This document shows, in pieces, positions 31,346 through 41,377 of a DNA stretch of 64,000 nt. The DNA is from Dyella silvatica (lineage in GTDB: Bacteria; Pseudomonadota; Gammaproteobacteria; Xanthomonadales; Rhodanobacteraceae): contig NZ_JAPDPE010000012.1 of the NCBI RefSeq assembly GCF_026283955.1, positions 1 to 64,000 on the forward strand, read 5' to 3'. The notes beneath the pieces were generated by a model that searched no databases, had not been told where the DNA came from, and saw nothing but the letters and a program-made list of their open reading frames with translations. The position numbers and the translations under genes are program-made. How positions within the stretch are numbered: position 1 is the stretch's first letter; each line of letters opens with the position of its first letter.

Positions 31346-34300
31346 GCGCTCAATTCCTTGTGCAATTCCTGCAGGCTGTGCACTTCACCGGTGCCGTGGA
31401 AATCCAACGAATGCACCAATGCTCGCGCGCCCGCAACGGTAGTGGAGTAAGTAACGCGATGCTGCAAAGCCTCGCGCCGGATCGAGAACGAGTCGGCGAT
31501 CGCCTGCTTGCCCTCGGTGGTATTGACGATATAAACGATCTCGCCGTTCTTGATCAAGTCGACGATATGCGGTCGCCCTTCGGCCACCTTGTTGATGCGC
31601 TCGCAGAGCACACCGTGCTCGGCCAGATAGCGGGCCGTGCCCTCGGTGGCGACAATGCTGAAACCACGAGCGATCGCATCGCGCACGACCGGCAGCAAGC
31701 GGTCCTTGTCGGCATCGCGCACCGATACAAACACCTTGCCCTTGGGCGGAGTCTTGATCCCAGCGGCGTCGTGACCGCGGGCGAAAGCGGCGCCAAAGCT
31801 ACGGCCCACGCCCATGACCTCGCCGGTGGAACGCATCTCGGGACCAAGAATCGGATCGACGTTCTGGAACTTCAGGAACGGGAAGATCGCCTCTTTCACC
31901 GAGTAATACGCAGGAATCACTTCACGCGTGGTGCCTTGCTGTACCAGGGTACGGCCAGCCATCGCCCGCGCGGCAATCTTGGCCAACGGCACGCCGGTCG
32001 CCTTGGAGACAAAGGGCACCGTGCGCGACGCGCGCGGGTTCACTTCCAGAATGAACACGGTGTCGCCTTGAATCGCAAACTGCGTATTCATCAAGCCGAT
32101 CACTTTGAGCTCTTTCGCCATCATGGCAACCTGGCGCCGCAGCTCGTCCTGCACCTCGGCGGTAAGCGAGTACGGCGGCAGCGAGCAGGAGGAATCGCCC
32201 GAGTGCACGCCGGCCTCTTCGATATGCTCCATGATGCCGCCGACCAGTACGTTGCCCTCGGTATCGGCAATGATGTCGACATCGACTTCGACCGCGTGAT
32301 CGAGAAAGCGATCCAGCAACACCGGCGAATCATTGGAAACCTGCACCGCTTCGCGAATGTAGCGCGACAGATCGGCATCGTCGTAAACCACTTCCATCGC
32401 CCGGCCACCGAGCACGTAGCTGGGCCGCACCACGAGCGGATAGCCAATCTCACGCGCCAGCACCAAGGCCTCGTCGGCATTGCGCGCGGTGCGATTCGGC
32501 GGCTGCAGCAGGCCCAGCTTGGTAATCATCTGCTGGAAGCGTTCGCGGTCTTCGGCCAGATCGATCGAGTCGGGCGACGTGCCGATAATCGGCACACCGG
32601 CGGCTTCCAGCGCACGCGCCAGCTTCAGCGGCGTCTGGCCACCGTACTGCACGATCACGCCCTTGGGCTTCTCGACAGCCACGATTTCCAACACGTCTTC
32701 CAGCGTCAGCGGCTCGAAGTACAAGCGGTCTGACGTGTCGTAGTCGGTGGAAACCGTCTCCGGGTTGCAGTTGACCATGATGGTCTCGAAACCGTCTTCG
32801 CGCAGGGCAAGCGAGGCATGCACGCAGCAGTAGTCGAACTCAATGCCTTGACCGATGCGGTTGGGACCGCCGCCGAGCACGATGATTTTGTCGCGATCGG
32901 TCGGCTGGGCTTCGCATTCTTCCTCATAGGTCGAATACATATAAGCCGTGGTGGTAGCAAACTCCGCCGCACAGGAGTCCACCCGCTTGTATACCGGGCG
33001 CACACCCAGGGTATGACGCAGGTGACGCACCGCCGTTTCGTCGGTACCCATCAGCTCGGCCAGACGCGCATCGGCAAAACCCATGCGCTTCAGTTCGCGA
33101 AACCGCGGAGCGTCGAGCGCGGTGATGCCTTGCGCCGTCACTTCAGCCTCGGTCAGCACAATGTCTTCAAAGGCAGCAAGGAACCATGGATCGACGCGGC
33201 TGAGGTTGTGCACCTCCTCCAGCGAAAGACCGGCGCGGAAAGCATCCGCCAGATGAAACACACGATCAGGCCGCGGCTCACGCAATTCGCGCTTGAGCAC
33301 CGCCAAGCCATCCTCGGTGCTGATATCCAGCCCGGTCGGATTGAGGCCGGTCTTGCCGATTTCCAGCCCGCGCAGCGCTTTTTGCAAAGATTCATGGAAG
33401 CTGCGCCCCATCGCCATCACCTCACCCACCGACTTCATCTGCGTCGTCAGGCGGGCATCGGCTGAAGGGAACTTCTCGAAGGCGAAGCGCGGAATCTTGG
33501 TGACCACATAGTCAATGGACGGTTCGAACGATGCCGGAGTCAGACCACCGGTGATGTCGTTCTTCAATTCGTCCAGGGTGTAACCGACCGCCAGCTTCGC
33601 GGCGATCTTGGCGATCGGGAAACCGGTGGCCTTGGAAGCCAGCGCCGATGAACGCGACACGCGCGGATTCATCTCGATGACGACAACGCGACCATCTTCG
33701 GCATTGATGCCGAACTGCACGTTGGAGCCGCCCGTGTCCACGCCGATTTTCCGCAGCACCGCGATCGAGGCGTTACGCAGGCGCTGATATTCCTTGTCGG
33801 TCAGCGTCTGTGCCGGTGCGACGGTAATCGAGTCGCCGGTATGCACGCCCATCGGATCGAGGTTTTCGATCGAGCAGACGATGATGCAGTTGTCCGCCTT
33901 GTCGCGAACCACTTCCATCTCGAACTCTTTCCAACCCAGCACCGATTCTTCGACCAGCACTTCGCCGACCGGCGAGAGGTCCAGGCCGCGCTTGACGATC
34001 TCTTCGAATTCTTCGCGGTTATACGCGATACCACCGCCCGAACCGCCCAGCGTGAAACTGGGCCGAATGATGGTGGGGAAACCCACCTTGGCTTGCGCCA
34101 AGACGGCTTGCTCGAAAGTGCGGACCACTTCGGCTTTCGGACATTCCAGGCCGATTTCGGCCATCGCCACGCGGAACAGTTCGCGATCTTCGGCCATGCG
34201 GATGGCTTCGCGCGAGGCACCGATCAGCTCGACGTTGTACTTCTCCAGTACACCGTTATCGGCCAGATCCAGCGCGCAGTTCAAGCCGGTTTGGCCGCCC

Positions 34301-34569
34301 ATCGTCGGCAGCACCGCATCCGGGCGCTCCTTGGCGATAATCCGCTCGACCGTCTGCCAGTTGATCGGCTCGATATACACCGCGTCGGCGGTTTCCGGGT
34401 CGGTCATGATGGTGGCGGGGTTGGAGTTCACCAGGATCACCCGGTAGCCCTCCTCCTTCAGCGCCTTGCATGCCTGGGCGCCCGAGTAATCGAACTCGCA
34501 GGCCTGGCCGATAACGATCGGGCCAGCGCCGATGATGAGGATGCTTTTGATATCAGTACGCTTGGCCAT
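31342..34569 (-). CDS. carB: CarB: carbamoyl-phosphate synthase large subunit
   Basis: A 1075-residue enzyme that makes carbamoyl phosphate for arginine and pyrimidines. It begins [20 protein letters not shown] and has two homologous ATP-grasp halves, each with a [12 protein letters not shown] or [12 protein letters not shown] motif, an oligomerisation domain between, and the C-terminal allosteric MGS-like domain ([16 protein letters not shown]). Length is normal. It follows carA with a single base between stop and start. Confidence 0.97.
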   Translation of the reverse strand: MAKRTDIKSILIIGAGPIVIGQACEFDYSGAQACKALKEEGYRVILVNSNPATIMTDPETADAVYIEPINWQTVERIIAKERPDAVLPTMGGQTGLNCALDLADNGVLEKYNVELIGASREAIRMAEDRELFRVAMAEIGLECPKAEVVRTFEQAVLAQAKVGFPTIIRPSFTLGGSGGGIAYNREEFEEIVKRGLDLSPVGEVLVEESVLGWKEFEMEVVRDKADNCIIVCSIENLDPMGVHTGDSITVAPAQTLTDKEYQRLRNASIAVLRKIGVDTGGSNVQFGINAEDGRVVVIEMNPRVSRSSALASKATGFPIAKIAAKLAVGYTLDELKNDITGGLTPASFEPSIDYVVTKIPRFAFEKFPSADARLTTQMKSVGEVMAMGRSFHESLQKALRGLEIGKTGLNPTGLDISTEDGLAVLKRELREPRPDRVFHLADAFRAGLSLEEVHNLSRVDPWFLAAFEDIVLTEAEVTAQGITALDAPRFRELKRMGFADARLAELMGTDETAVRHLRHTLGVRPVYKRVDSCAAEFATTTAYMYSTYEEECEAQPTDRDKIIVLGGGPNRIGQGIEFDYCCVHASLALREDGFETIMVNCNPETVSTDYDTSDRLYFEPLTLEDVLEIVAVEKPKGVIVQYGGQTPLKLARALEAAGVPIIGTSPDSIDLAEDRERFQQMITKLGLLQPPNRTARNADEALVLAREIGYPLVVRPSYVLGGRAMEVVYDDADLSRYIREAVQVSNDSPVLLDRFLDHAVEVDVDIIADTEGNVLVGGIMEHIEEAGVHSGDSSCSLPPYSLTAEVQDELRRQVAMMAKELKVIGLMNTQFAIQGDTVFILEVNPRASRTVPFVSKATGVPLAKIAARAMAGRTLVQQGTTREVIPAYYSVKEAIFPFLKFQNVDPILGPEMRSTGEVMGVGRSFGAAFARGHDAAGIKTPPKGKVFVSVRDADKDRLLPVVRDAIARGFSIVATEGTARYLAEHGVLCERINKVAEGRPHIVDLIKNGEIVYIVNTTEGKQAIADSFSIRREALQHRVTYSTTVAGARALVHSLDFHGTGEVHSLQELHKELSA

Positions 34570-34570
34570 C

Positions 34571-35698
34571 TCAGCGGGTCCCCTGCATCAGCGCGGCAAA
34601 ACGGTCGAATAAATAGCCGATGTCATGCGGCCCCGGACTCGCTTCGGGATGACCCTGAAAGCAAAACGCCGGTCGGTCGGTGAGCGCAAAGCCCTGCAAC
34701 GAACCATCAAACAACGAGCTGTGAGTAATGCGCACATTGGCCGGCAAGGTGGCAGGATCAACCGCAAAGCCATGGTTTTGCGAGGTGATCAGCACCCGAC
34801 CGTCGTCCAGGTCTTTCACTGGATGATTGGCGCCGTGGTGGCCAAACTTCATTTTCAGCGTCTTTGCGCCCAAAGCCAGACCCATGATCTGGTGTCCGAG
34901 GCAAATGCCGAACAAGGGAATCCTGGCTTCGAGGAACTCGCGCGTGGCGGCAATCGCGTAGTCGCAAGCCGCCGGATCGCCCGGGCCATTGGAGAGGAAC
35001 ACACCATCGGGCTTCATCGCCAACACGTCGGCGGCTGGCGTCTGCGCCGGCACCACGGTGATATCGCAGCCCTGTTCGGCCAACAGACGCAAGATATTGT
35101 GCTTGGCGCCGAAGTCATAGGCCACGACTTTGAAGCGCAGCGCCGGCTGATTGAAGGCGGTGCGATCCAGGTCGTAAACGCCCTGCTTCCATGGGTAAGG
35201 CTGGGTAACGCTGACCACCTTGGCCAGGTCCATGCCGTTCAGGCCAGGAAAGGCCCGTGCCTTGGCCAGTGCCGCCTCGGCGTCCACCTGCTCACCGGCG
35301 ACGATGCAGCCGCTGAGCGCGCCCTTGTCGCGCAGGATACGGGTCAGCCGGCGGGTATCGATCCCGGCGATGGCCACGATGCCATGACGCTTAAGGTAAT
35401 CGGGCAGGCTTTCGGTGCTGCGCCAGTTACTGGCACGGCGCGGCACGTCTCGCACAATCAAGCCCGCCGCATGTACAGCGGTGGACTCGGCGTCCTCGGC
35501 ATTGATGCCGGTATTGCCGATGTGCGGGTAAGTAAGAGTGACCAACTGGCGAGCGTACGAGGGATCGGTGAGGATCTCCTGGTAACCCGTCATGGCGGTG
35601 TTGAAAACGACTTCGCCAACGGTTTCACCAGTCGCGCCCACGGCATGACCGTGAAACACGCTGCCGTCTTCGAGGGCAAGCAGAGCAGGGATAGGCAT
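34571..35698 (-). CDS. carA: CarA: carbamoyl-phosphate synthase small subunit
   Basis: The 375-residue glutamine amidotransferase subunit. The N-terminal CPSase domain starts [20 protein letters not shown]; the class I glutaminase has the nucleophile in [16 protein letters not shown] and the His-Glu pair in [12 protein letters not shown]. It releases ammonia from glutamine and feeds it to CarB. It is the first gene of the leftward carA-carB-greA operon. The 135 bases upstream, shared with the divergent oxygenase, presumably hold its promoter; no ARG box was recognised. Confidence 0.97.
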   Translation of the reverse strand: MPIPALLALEDGSVFHGHAVGATGETVGEVVFNTAMTGYQEILTDPSYARQLVTLTYPHIGNTGINAEDAESTAVHAAGLIVRDVPRRASNWRSTESLPDYLKRHGIVAIAGIDTRRLTRILRDKGALSGCIVAGEQVDAEAALAKARAFPGLNGMDLAKVVSVTQPYPWKQGVYDLDRTAFNQPALRFKVVAYDFGAKHNILRLLAEQGCDITVVPAQTPAADVLAMKPDGVFLSNGPGDPAACDYAIAATREFLEARIPLFGICLGHQIMGLALGAKTLKMKFGHHGANHPVKDLDDGRVLITSQNHGFAVDPATLPANVRITHSSLFDGSLQGFALTDRPAFCFQGHPEASPGPHDIGYLFDRFAALMQGTR

Positions 35699-35917
35699 CG
35701 GGAGAACCGCCTTCGTAGGTGCAGCAAAGTCCGCAAGCCTTAGTACTACTGGCTTGTGGACCTTGATCGAGGAAAGTTACAGGGCGGGTCGCAATGATAG
35801 GTGTGACGAGGCTTTCTGTCCACCGGATAAAGCATGAATGACACACGCCCGTCACATGAAGGGCTCCGCGGTCAGCGCTACACTACGCCGCGACACCCAT
35901 GGAAATTCACCACGCCT

Positions 35918-36613
35918 ATGAGCGCAGCCGTTCTTCTCGATCCTGCCCGTCTCGACCGCCCGGATACGGACATACGACAAGAACCCTTTCCGTTCATGAT
36001 CGCGCACGGCCAATTGCCCGACGAGGCGCGCACCGAGCTTGAAAACGACTTTCCCGGTTACACCAGCGCGGGCTTCTTCCCCTACGATCCCAGCGATTGC
36101 GGCCTCTCCGTCAACCTGCTGATCCAGAACCTGACCACACCGGAGTTCGCTCGCGCGGTCGGGCGCCGGCTGGGCATCGAGCATCTGGACCAATACCCGA
36201 CGCTGGTGACGCTGTGCCGCTCGCTCAACAAGCGCCACGGCACCATCCACACCGACAGCAAGTCCAAGGTCGCCACCGCCCTGCTCTATCTCAACTCGCA
36301 ATGGCCCGATACCAGCGACGGCTGCCTGCGTTTTCTCAATCGTGTCGATGACATCGACGATCTGGTCGCCCCGGAATTGAAACCGCTTTACGGCGAGTTT
36401 GCCGTGTTCAAGCGTTGTGACAACTCATTTCACGGCCACCTGCCGTTCGAAGGCGAGCGCCGGGTCATTCAAATTGCCTGGCTGACCAGCGAAGAAGAAA
36501 AGCTGCGCAAGACCAAGCGCGGCAAATTCTCGCGGGCGTTCAAAAAGCTGTTTGGCTCACTGGATCGCAAACTCGGCGCCGACCGCGACCGCAGCGCCGC
36601 GCACCGGGACTAA
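35918..36613 (+). CDS. 2-oxoglutarate/Fe(II)-dependent oxygenase-like protein
   Basis: A double-stranded beta-helix oxygenase of about 231 residues. The iron site is suggested by HTDSKSKVATALLYLN (His-X-Asp) and NSFHGHLPFEGERRVIQIAW (distal His and the Arg that holds 2-oxoglutarate). A basic tail (KTKRGKFSRAFKKLFGSL) follows the domain. The start is uncertain: ATG 35834 would add 28 residues that look non-conserved, while ATG 35918 has GGAAA about ten bases upstream. The substrate is unknown; relatives often lie near polysaccharide genes. Confidence 0.8.
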   Translation: MSAAVLLDPARLDRPDTDIRQEPFPFMIAHGQLPDEARTELENDFPGYTSAGFFPYDPSDCGLSVNLLIQNLTTPEFARAVGRRLGIEHLDQYPTLVTLCRSLNKRHGTIHTDSKSKVATALLYLNSQWPDTSDGCLRFLNRVDDIDDLVAPELKPLYGEFAVFKRCDNSFHGHLPFEGERRVIQIAWLTSEEEKLRKTKRGKFSRAFKKLFGSLDRKLGADRDRSAAHRD

Positions 36614-36709
36614 AGCGCCGCCCCTCGCGGATTTCACCCAGCACTCACATGGCCTGCGCCACAGCGGTAACATCCGCGACCAGTTGATCACCGCATCCAG
36701 GGAAGTGGC

Positions 36710-37468
36710 ATGCCTATCGTTCTGTTTCTGTCTATCGCACTGCAGGTCGCGTGCGCCGTCCACGTGGTGCGCAGCGGCCGCCCGCTGTACTGGATCTGGC
36801 TGATCCTGATCGGCTCTTATCTTGCGGTGGTGGTGTATGCGCTGGTGGCGATCATCCCTGATTTGCGGCACGACCCGCGCGGGCGCAAGGTAGCCAATAA
36901 AGCCATGCAGGCGATCGACCCGCAACGCCGCCGCCGCGAGCTGCAAGGGCGGCTGGAGCTGGCCGACACGGTCGACAATCGCCGCCACCTGGCCGAAGAA
37001 AGCCTGCAACTGGGCGACTATCTCAATGCCCAAGAGCTTTACCGCAGCCTGCTTACTGGCATGTACGCCACCGAGCCCGGCTTCATGCTGGGCCTGGCTC
37101 AGGCCCAGGCCGGCGGCGGCGACTACGCCGGTGCCCGGCACACCCTGGAAGCGCTGATCCAGGCTAACCCAAGCTTCAAATCCAGCGAGGGTCACCTGCT
37201 CTACGCACGCTGCCTGGAGGAGCTGGGCGAAACCGACGCAGCCTTACAGGAATACAGCGTCCTGGCCGACAGCTACCCCGGCGAGGAAGGCCGCTTTCGC
37301 TACGCCTGCCTGCTCGGCAAGAGTCAACGCGCCGCCGAGGCGCGCCAAGTCTTCGAAGGGCAGCTCAAGCGCGCCAAGCTGATGCCTAGCTATTACCGCC
37401 GCAAAGAAGACTCCTGGCTCAAGGCTGCCCGCCGTGAACTGGCTCAGTTGGACGAATCCGGCGCGTAA
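36710..37468 (+). CDS. Membrane-anchored tetratricopeptide repeat protein
   Basis: A 252-residue protein. Two N-terminal hydrophobic segments (about 2-18 and 24-46) resemble the PLD-nuclease N-terminal anchor, followed by a cytoplasmic array of TPR-like helices (LAEESLQLGDYLNAQELYRS, then LGLAQAQAGGGDYAGARHTL, then YARCLEELGETDAALQEYSV). It probably serves as a scaffold. It is convergent with the antiporter gene, with one base between their stops. No functional assignment is possible. Confidence 0.75.
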   Translation: MPIVLFLSIALQVACAVHVVRSGRPLYWIWLILIGSYLAVVVYALVAIIPDLRHDPRGRKVANKAMQAIDPQRRRRELQGRLELADTVDNRRHLAEESLQLGDYLNAQELYRSLLTGMYATEPGFMLGLAQAQAGGGDYAGARHTLEALIQANPSFKSSEGHLLYARCLEELGETDAALQEYSVLADSYPGEEGRFRYACLLGKSQRAAEARQVFEGQLKRAKLMPSYYRRKEDSWLKAARRELAQLDESGA

Positions 37469-37469
37469 C

Positions 37470-38477
37470 TCAGCCAGGGTTTCTGAAATGCCAGCTGACA
37501 AAGGCTGCGAACACCGCATAAAGCAGGCCGACCGGCGCCAACCAGCGAGCGTCGACCCGGCCACGGCGGAACAACCACCACAAATACACAATGGCGATAG
37601 CCGTCAGCGCACCCGCCACCATCAACGGCGCGTCGAATAGCCAGGGAGTGGCAAATAGCGCGAACGAACTGGGAATGGTTGCCTGAATCATCATCGCGCC
37701 GGAAATATTCGCCAAGGCAAGTCGCTCTTTACCCTGACGCACCCAGATCAGTGCGTTAACCGTTTCAGGCAGCTCAGTCGCCACCGGACTGAGAACTAAG
37801 GCCACCAGATGCGGCGAGAGCTGCAAGGCCAGACCAATCGCCTCAATCTGCTTGACGAAGGTGTGCGAAGCAAACGCAATCACCAGCAAGGCCAGCACTG
37901 TTTGCAACAGAACGCGTGACATCGCCGGGTCCAGTGCCGCAGGCTGAAACTTCAGCGGCTCCAGTTCCTCCTCTTCGGGGGCCGTATCGCTACTTTGCAG
38001 TTCACGCCACACATACATGGCATACGCAGCCAGAAACAACACGCCCAGCCAGGGCTTGATCGCAAACGCGATCAAGCCCAGCCCGCATTTGACGACAAAG
38101 ATGGCCAAAAACCAGGCCTGATCACGCGCCAGTCGCCGATGCTCGACGCGCACAATGCAGTCAGCCTGTTTGATCCGGCGCCGATTTCTCCACAGCGCCA
38201 GACCGACCACCGCATAAGCAATCGTCGCCAGCACCAGTGGGCCACCCAGTGCGGCGCCCACGCCGATATCTTTCTGCTCGGCTGTCTTGCCGAACACCAC
38301 CGCGACAAAGGTCACCGCGCTCTCAGGCAAGGCCGTGCCGAAGGCAGCCAGCACCGTACCGGTAGCGGTCGCGCCCAGGCTGAGCTTGCGCCCAAACCAT
38401 TCAATCCCGTTGACGAAGTACTCGCAGGCGAAATAAATCGCGCCAGCGGATAACAAGAACCACAGTGCAATAAGCAT
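37470..38477 (-). CDS. Sodium/calcium exchanger family (CaCA) membrane protein
   Basis: A 335-residue antiporter with about ten transmembrane segments in two inverted halves. The alpha repeats are GTVLAAFGTALPESAVTF and VLSPVATELPETVNALIW, the acidic GT(S)xPE-type motifs that bind the cation. A charged cytoplasmic loop near residue 165 (SDTAPEEEELEPLK) separates the halves. ATG 38477 was taken because it opens directly into the first transmembrane helix; the longer frame is not supported. It probably exports calcium in exchange for sodium or protons. Confidence 0.88.
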   Translation of the reverse strand: MLIALWFLLSAGAIYFACEYFVNGIEWFGRKLSLGATATGTVLAAFGTALPESAVTFVAVVFGKTAEQKDIGVGAALGGPLVLATIAYAVVGLALWRNRRRIKQADCIVRVEHRRLARDQAWFLAIFVVKCGLGLIAFAIKPWLGVLFLAAYAMYVWRELQSSDTAPEEEELEPLKFQPAALDPAMSRVLLQTVLALLVIAFASHTFVKQIEAIGLALQLSPHLVALVLSPVATELPETVNALIWVRQGKERLALANISGAMMIQATIPSSFALFATPWLFDAPLMVAGALTAIAIVYLWWLFRRGRVDARWLAPVGLLYAVFAAFVSWHFRNPG

Positions 38478-38817
38478 GGAAAAATCCACAGCCGGGCGAG
38501 CGGATAACCAATGGCGCATTGACGTCGCTCGCCCGGCAGGGTGAGCACGTCAAGGCCAAAGGTCTCGCCGGGCGGGCACAGCTCCAAGCGGAGCCGTAAC
38601 AACCATTCGCGCCATGAAACCTCGGCTTAAAAAGCCAGTGCTTCAAGTCTGTTGACGCGAATTCCTCTGCTGCGATAGCCCGACAAACACAGGGCTATCA
38701 AGGGGGTGAGGATGGCTACTCCCCAATGACAACACGGCGCGATGGTAACCGTGAAGCGGTACCGCGGCAAGTGAAGCGGCCCGCAGGCCGCACCAAGAAG
38801 CCGTTTAGCCCGTGCTG
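38478..38817. other. Intergenic region without a supported gene
   Basis: 340 bases between two leftward genes. Frames present here are overlapping shadows with no ribosome binding site. A 7-base GCCCGGC/GCCGGGC pair around 38530-38570 is too short and too widely spaced to call. I saw no RNA gene, repeat or convincing promoter. Confidence 0.45.
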
Positions 38818-39258
38818 CTAGCCCGTACTGAGCATCGGCCATACCTGGATCAGCCCCACCCCGTGGACCGCGCCATAGAACAAGCAGACCAAAGAACTCC
38901 ACAACAGGAATGCATTTACTCGCTCGCGAGCAAACAACAGCATCGGCACAATCACCAGGCCGCGTAGCAGATAGATGGCGGTGACCGCGCACAACACCGT
39001 GCGCAGCAACGGCAACCGTGGCAAGACGCCGGCAGCGGATAAGGCATACGCGGCCCAGACGGCCAACACGCTGGCGATAACCGCGGTGATCGCAGTCGGA
39101 TACCAATGCCCAGCCTTTGACAATTCGACGATACGCGCGCCTGCGCCAAAGCGGTCATACCAGGCGGGGCCGCCAAATAAAATGACGATGTGCAGCACCG
39201 ACGCTATGGCGCTCAGCGATGCAGCGAGGATAAGCAGGGAATGGGCAGGCAAGGTCAT
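38818..39258 (-). CDS. Small four-helix hypothetical membrane protein
   Basis: A 146-residue integral membrane protein with four transmembrane segments and little else: MTLPAHSLLILAASLSAIAS at the start, a short loop with PAWYDRFGAGARIVELSKAG, then three more hydrophobic stretches. The layout is that of small conserved hypothetical membrane proteins often placed near metabolic genes in proteobacteria. I do not recognise a function. ATG 39258 opens directly into the first helix. Confidence 0.7.
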   Translation of the reverse strand: MTLPAHSLLILAASLSAIASVLHIVILFGGPAWYDRFGAGARIVELSKAGHWYPTAITAVIASVLAVWAAYALSAAGVLPRLPLLRTVLCAVTAIYLLRGLVIVPMLLFARERVNAFLLWSSLVCLFYGAVHGVGLIQVWPMLSTG

Positions 39259-39305
39259 AAGCTTAAAATGCACGATTTATCGCAGGCAAAGTAACCCTGC
39301 GGCAA

Positions 39306-40211
39306 TCAGACGCGTTGCGCGGGAAAACGCACCAGACCCAACTGCCCGGCTACGGCAGCAGCCACCGTGATATCCAGCTCTTCGTGCTGCGCGGCGAGGG
39401 TGGATTCCAGGGTCGCATGCACACCCGCCACCGCCCGCTCCAAAGCACGCGGCATCGTCTCGCCTTCAAGCAGAAAGGCGACCAGCAACGCGGTCAGTAC
39501 ATCGCCGGTACCGGCAACGTCGATAGGCAGTTCGGGGGTGGCGATCTTCCAACATGCATCGCAACTGATTGCCAGCGTCAGCAGCTCGCTCGCGGCACCG
39601 CGCACGCTGTGCGTCACCACCCATTCGGGCCCCTGCATCAGCAATGGCTGCGCCGCAGTGATGGCTTGTGACTCGGTGACCACGTCACTATCGGTGAGCC
39701 GCCCCAGCTCAAACGCATTAGGCGTAAGCAACCAGGCGTGCGGCAACAACCGATGGCGAAAAACCGCCTCCAGCCCTGGCTCGACGTATGGCCCGGTATG
39801 CGTGTCGCCGATCACCGGATCGAGACAGAATTTCAACTGCGGCGCCTCCGGCAATATTTGCTCGAGCCAATCCGCAAACGCTTCGCCATTACTGACACTG
39901 CCAAGATAGCCCGACATCAACACACGGGCCCGTTGATGCACCCCGCGCTCGCGCGTGCCGAGCAAGAGCTCGGCAAACCAATCGCTAGGCAACACCCGTC
40001 CGCGCGTGGTCGGATAGAACGGTGCATTGCTGAGCAGGGTCGTCGGCACTTCCGCCACCCGCAAGCCAAGCTGGCGCAACGGTGGCATCGCCGCACTATT
40101 GCCGGCATAGCCGTAGACCAGCTGCGACTGCACAGAAATGATATCGACCGGCGCCGGACCTTCCGGACGTTGGCGTCGGCCATGAACAAGATGAGCGTCG
40201 AGCTGGGTCAT
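39306..40211 (-). CDS. pdxY: PdxY: pyridoxal kinase
   Basis: A 301-residue ribokinase-fold kinase that phosphorylates pyridoxal to PLP in the vitamin B6 salvage pathway. Features are IISVQSQLVYGYAGNSAAMP at the substrate site, LDPVIGDTHTGPYV, LLTPNAFELGRL and the anion-hole motif PIDVAGTGDVLTALL with the catalytic Asp. The frame continues upstream through the heptamer repeat (translated as PRSPFPV units) but ATG 40211 is the family-like start, so the repeat lies just before the gene in its leader or promoter. Confidence 0.92.
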   Translation of the reverse strand: MTQLDAHLVHGRRQRPEGPAPVDIISVQSQLVYGYAGNSAAMPPLRQLGLRVAEVPTTLLSNAPFYPTTRGRVLPSDWFAELLLGTRERGVHQRARVLMSGYLGSVSNGEAFADWLEQILPEAPQLKFCLDPVIGDTHTGPYVEPGLEAVFRHRLLPHAWLLTPNAFELGRLTDSDVVTESQAITAAQPLLMQGPEWVVTHSVRGAASELLTLAISCDACWKIATPELPIDVAGTGDVLTALLVAFLLEGETMPRALERAVAGVHATLESTLAAQHEELDITVAAAVAGQLGLVRFPAQRV

Positions 40212-40230
40212 GCGGATGACCTTTGTTGGA

Positions 40231-40306
40231 GGGGAACGGGGAACGGGGAACGGGGAACGGGGAACGGGGAACGGGGAACGGGGAACGGGGAACGGGGAAC
40301 GGGGAA
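40231..40306. repeat. Tandem heptamer array GGGGAAC
   Basis: Ten perfect GGGGAAC units from 40231 to 40300 and a partial GGGGAA after them, read on the plus strand. The array lies 20 bases upstream of the pdxY start. Together with four inverted units at 40393-40420 it forms a larger interrupted palindrome. Arrays of this kind are seen in intergenic regions of Xanthomonadales; unit number is likely to vary between strains by slippage. Confidence 0.92.
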
Positions 40307-40392
40307 AAGCGTAAAAAGCAGGAGCTAAAAAGCAAGAGAAAAAAAGGGCAACAAAGATCAAAAAGAGCGCTGCACCACCACTCGACCTTCAT

Positions 40393-40420
40393 GTTCCCCG
40401 TTCCCCATTCCCTGTTCCCC
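40393..40420. repeat. Inverted, degenerate copies of the heptamer array
   Basis: Four 7-base units, GTTCCCC, GTTCCCC, ATTCCCT, GTTCCCC, which are the reverse complement of the array at 40231-40306 with changes in the third unit. The 86 bases between the two arrays are A-rich and have no gene. Confidence 0.8.
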
Positions 40421-40452
40421 GCTCGCAACTCCGTTTCCCGATTTAACCCGCT

Positions 40453-41256
40453 CTAACCCGTACGCTCAGCCAGCATCGCATCAAGGTCGTAATGACCCGC
40501 CGACTTGCCGGCCAGCCAATGAGCCGCCTCCACCGCACCGCGGGCAAAGATCAAGCGGTCGGTGGCGCGGTGGGCTAGCTCCACCCGTTCGCCCGGGCCG
40601 ATCAGCAAGGCTTGGTGTTCGCCGACAATGTCGCCGCCACGGACGACGGCAAAACCAATCGTGCCTGCCTGGCGCGGCCCTGGACGCCCTTCGCGGGTAT
40701 ACACCGCATCCTGTGCCAGCGTGGTGCCGCGTGCCTCCGCGGCAGCCTCACCCAAGGCAAGGGCAGTACCGGACGGGGCGTCTTCTTTGCGGCCGTGGTG
40801 TGCCTCGATGATCTCCAGATCCCAGTCGCGCAAAGCGGCCGAAGCCTCGCGCAGCAAACGCGTCAGCACGGCGACGCCAAGACTGAAATTGGCAGCACGC
40901 AACAAGGGAATGTGCGCGGCCGCGCTATCCAGCCGCTGAGTCAGTGCAGCATCCAAGCCAGTGGTGCCGGTGACCAGGGCAACGCGATGGGCAATGCAGT
41001 AGTCCAGGGTGGCCGACAAGCCGGCGGGGCCACTGAAATCGATCACTACATCCATGTCGCGCGCCGTACTCCAGTCGTGGGCGTAGCGCAATGCATCGGA
41101 CAGCTCGCGATAAATCGGCATGCCATCGTTTTGCGAGCCGGGCGAAACCACCGCATGCACCAGCTCAAAACGACGATCGGCGCGTACCAGGGCTTGCAGC
41201 GCCTGCCCCATGCGGCCAGAGGCTCCATTGATAGCGACCCGTAGCGGACGGCTCAT
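40453..41256 (-). CDS. dapB: DapB: 4-hydroxy-tetrahydrodipicolinate reductase
   Basis: A 267-residue enzyme of diaminopimelate and lysine synthesis, reducing HTPA with NAD(P)H. The cofactor motif VAINGASGRMGQAL is at the N-terminus and the catalytic signature EAHHGRKEDAPSGTAL (paired His and Lys) is near residue 155. Length is normal. It lies downstream of the chaperone block, the usual place in Xanthomonadales, and 110 bases separate it from the large helical-repeat gene. Confidence 0.96.
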   Translation of the reverse strand: MSRPLRVAINGASGRMGQALQALVRADRRFELVHAVVSPGSQNDGMPIYRELSDALRYAHDWSTARDMDVVIDFSGPAGLSATLDYCIAHRVALVTGTTGLDAALTQRLDSAAAHIPLLRAANFSLGVAVLTRLLREASAALRDWDLEIIEAHHGRKEDAPSGTALALGEAAAEARGTTLAQDAVYTREGRPGPRQAGTIGFAVVRGGDIVGEHQALLIGPGERVELAHRATDRLIFARGAVEAAHWLAGKSAGHYDLDAMLAERTG

Positions 41257-41377
41257 GCGAACGTTCCTGAAAGCGTGAATAAGCGAACGATGCTAGCAGG
41301 CCTGAATCGTAGATCCCTAGGCATCGGCAACCTCACCGGCAACATCTTGTCGCCGGTGATTTTCAAGACATCGCTCG

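Noticed and set aside
31360-32733. 457-codon open frame on the plus strand, opposite carB
   Set aside because: Antisense shadow of carB; His/Arg-rich with no recognisable domain.
40212-40361. N-terminal extension of pdxY with repeated PRSPFPV units
   Set aside because: It is the heptamer DNA repeat read in frame (three units make seven codons); PdxY homologues start near ATG 40211.
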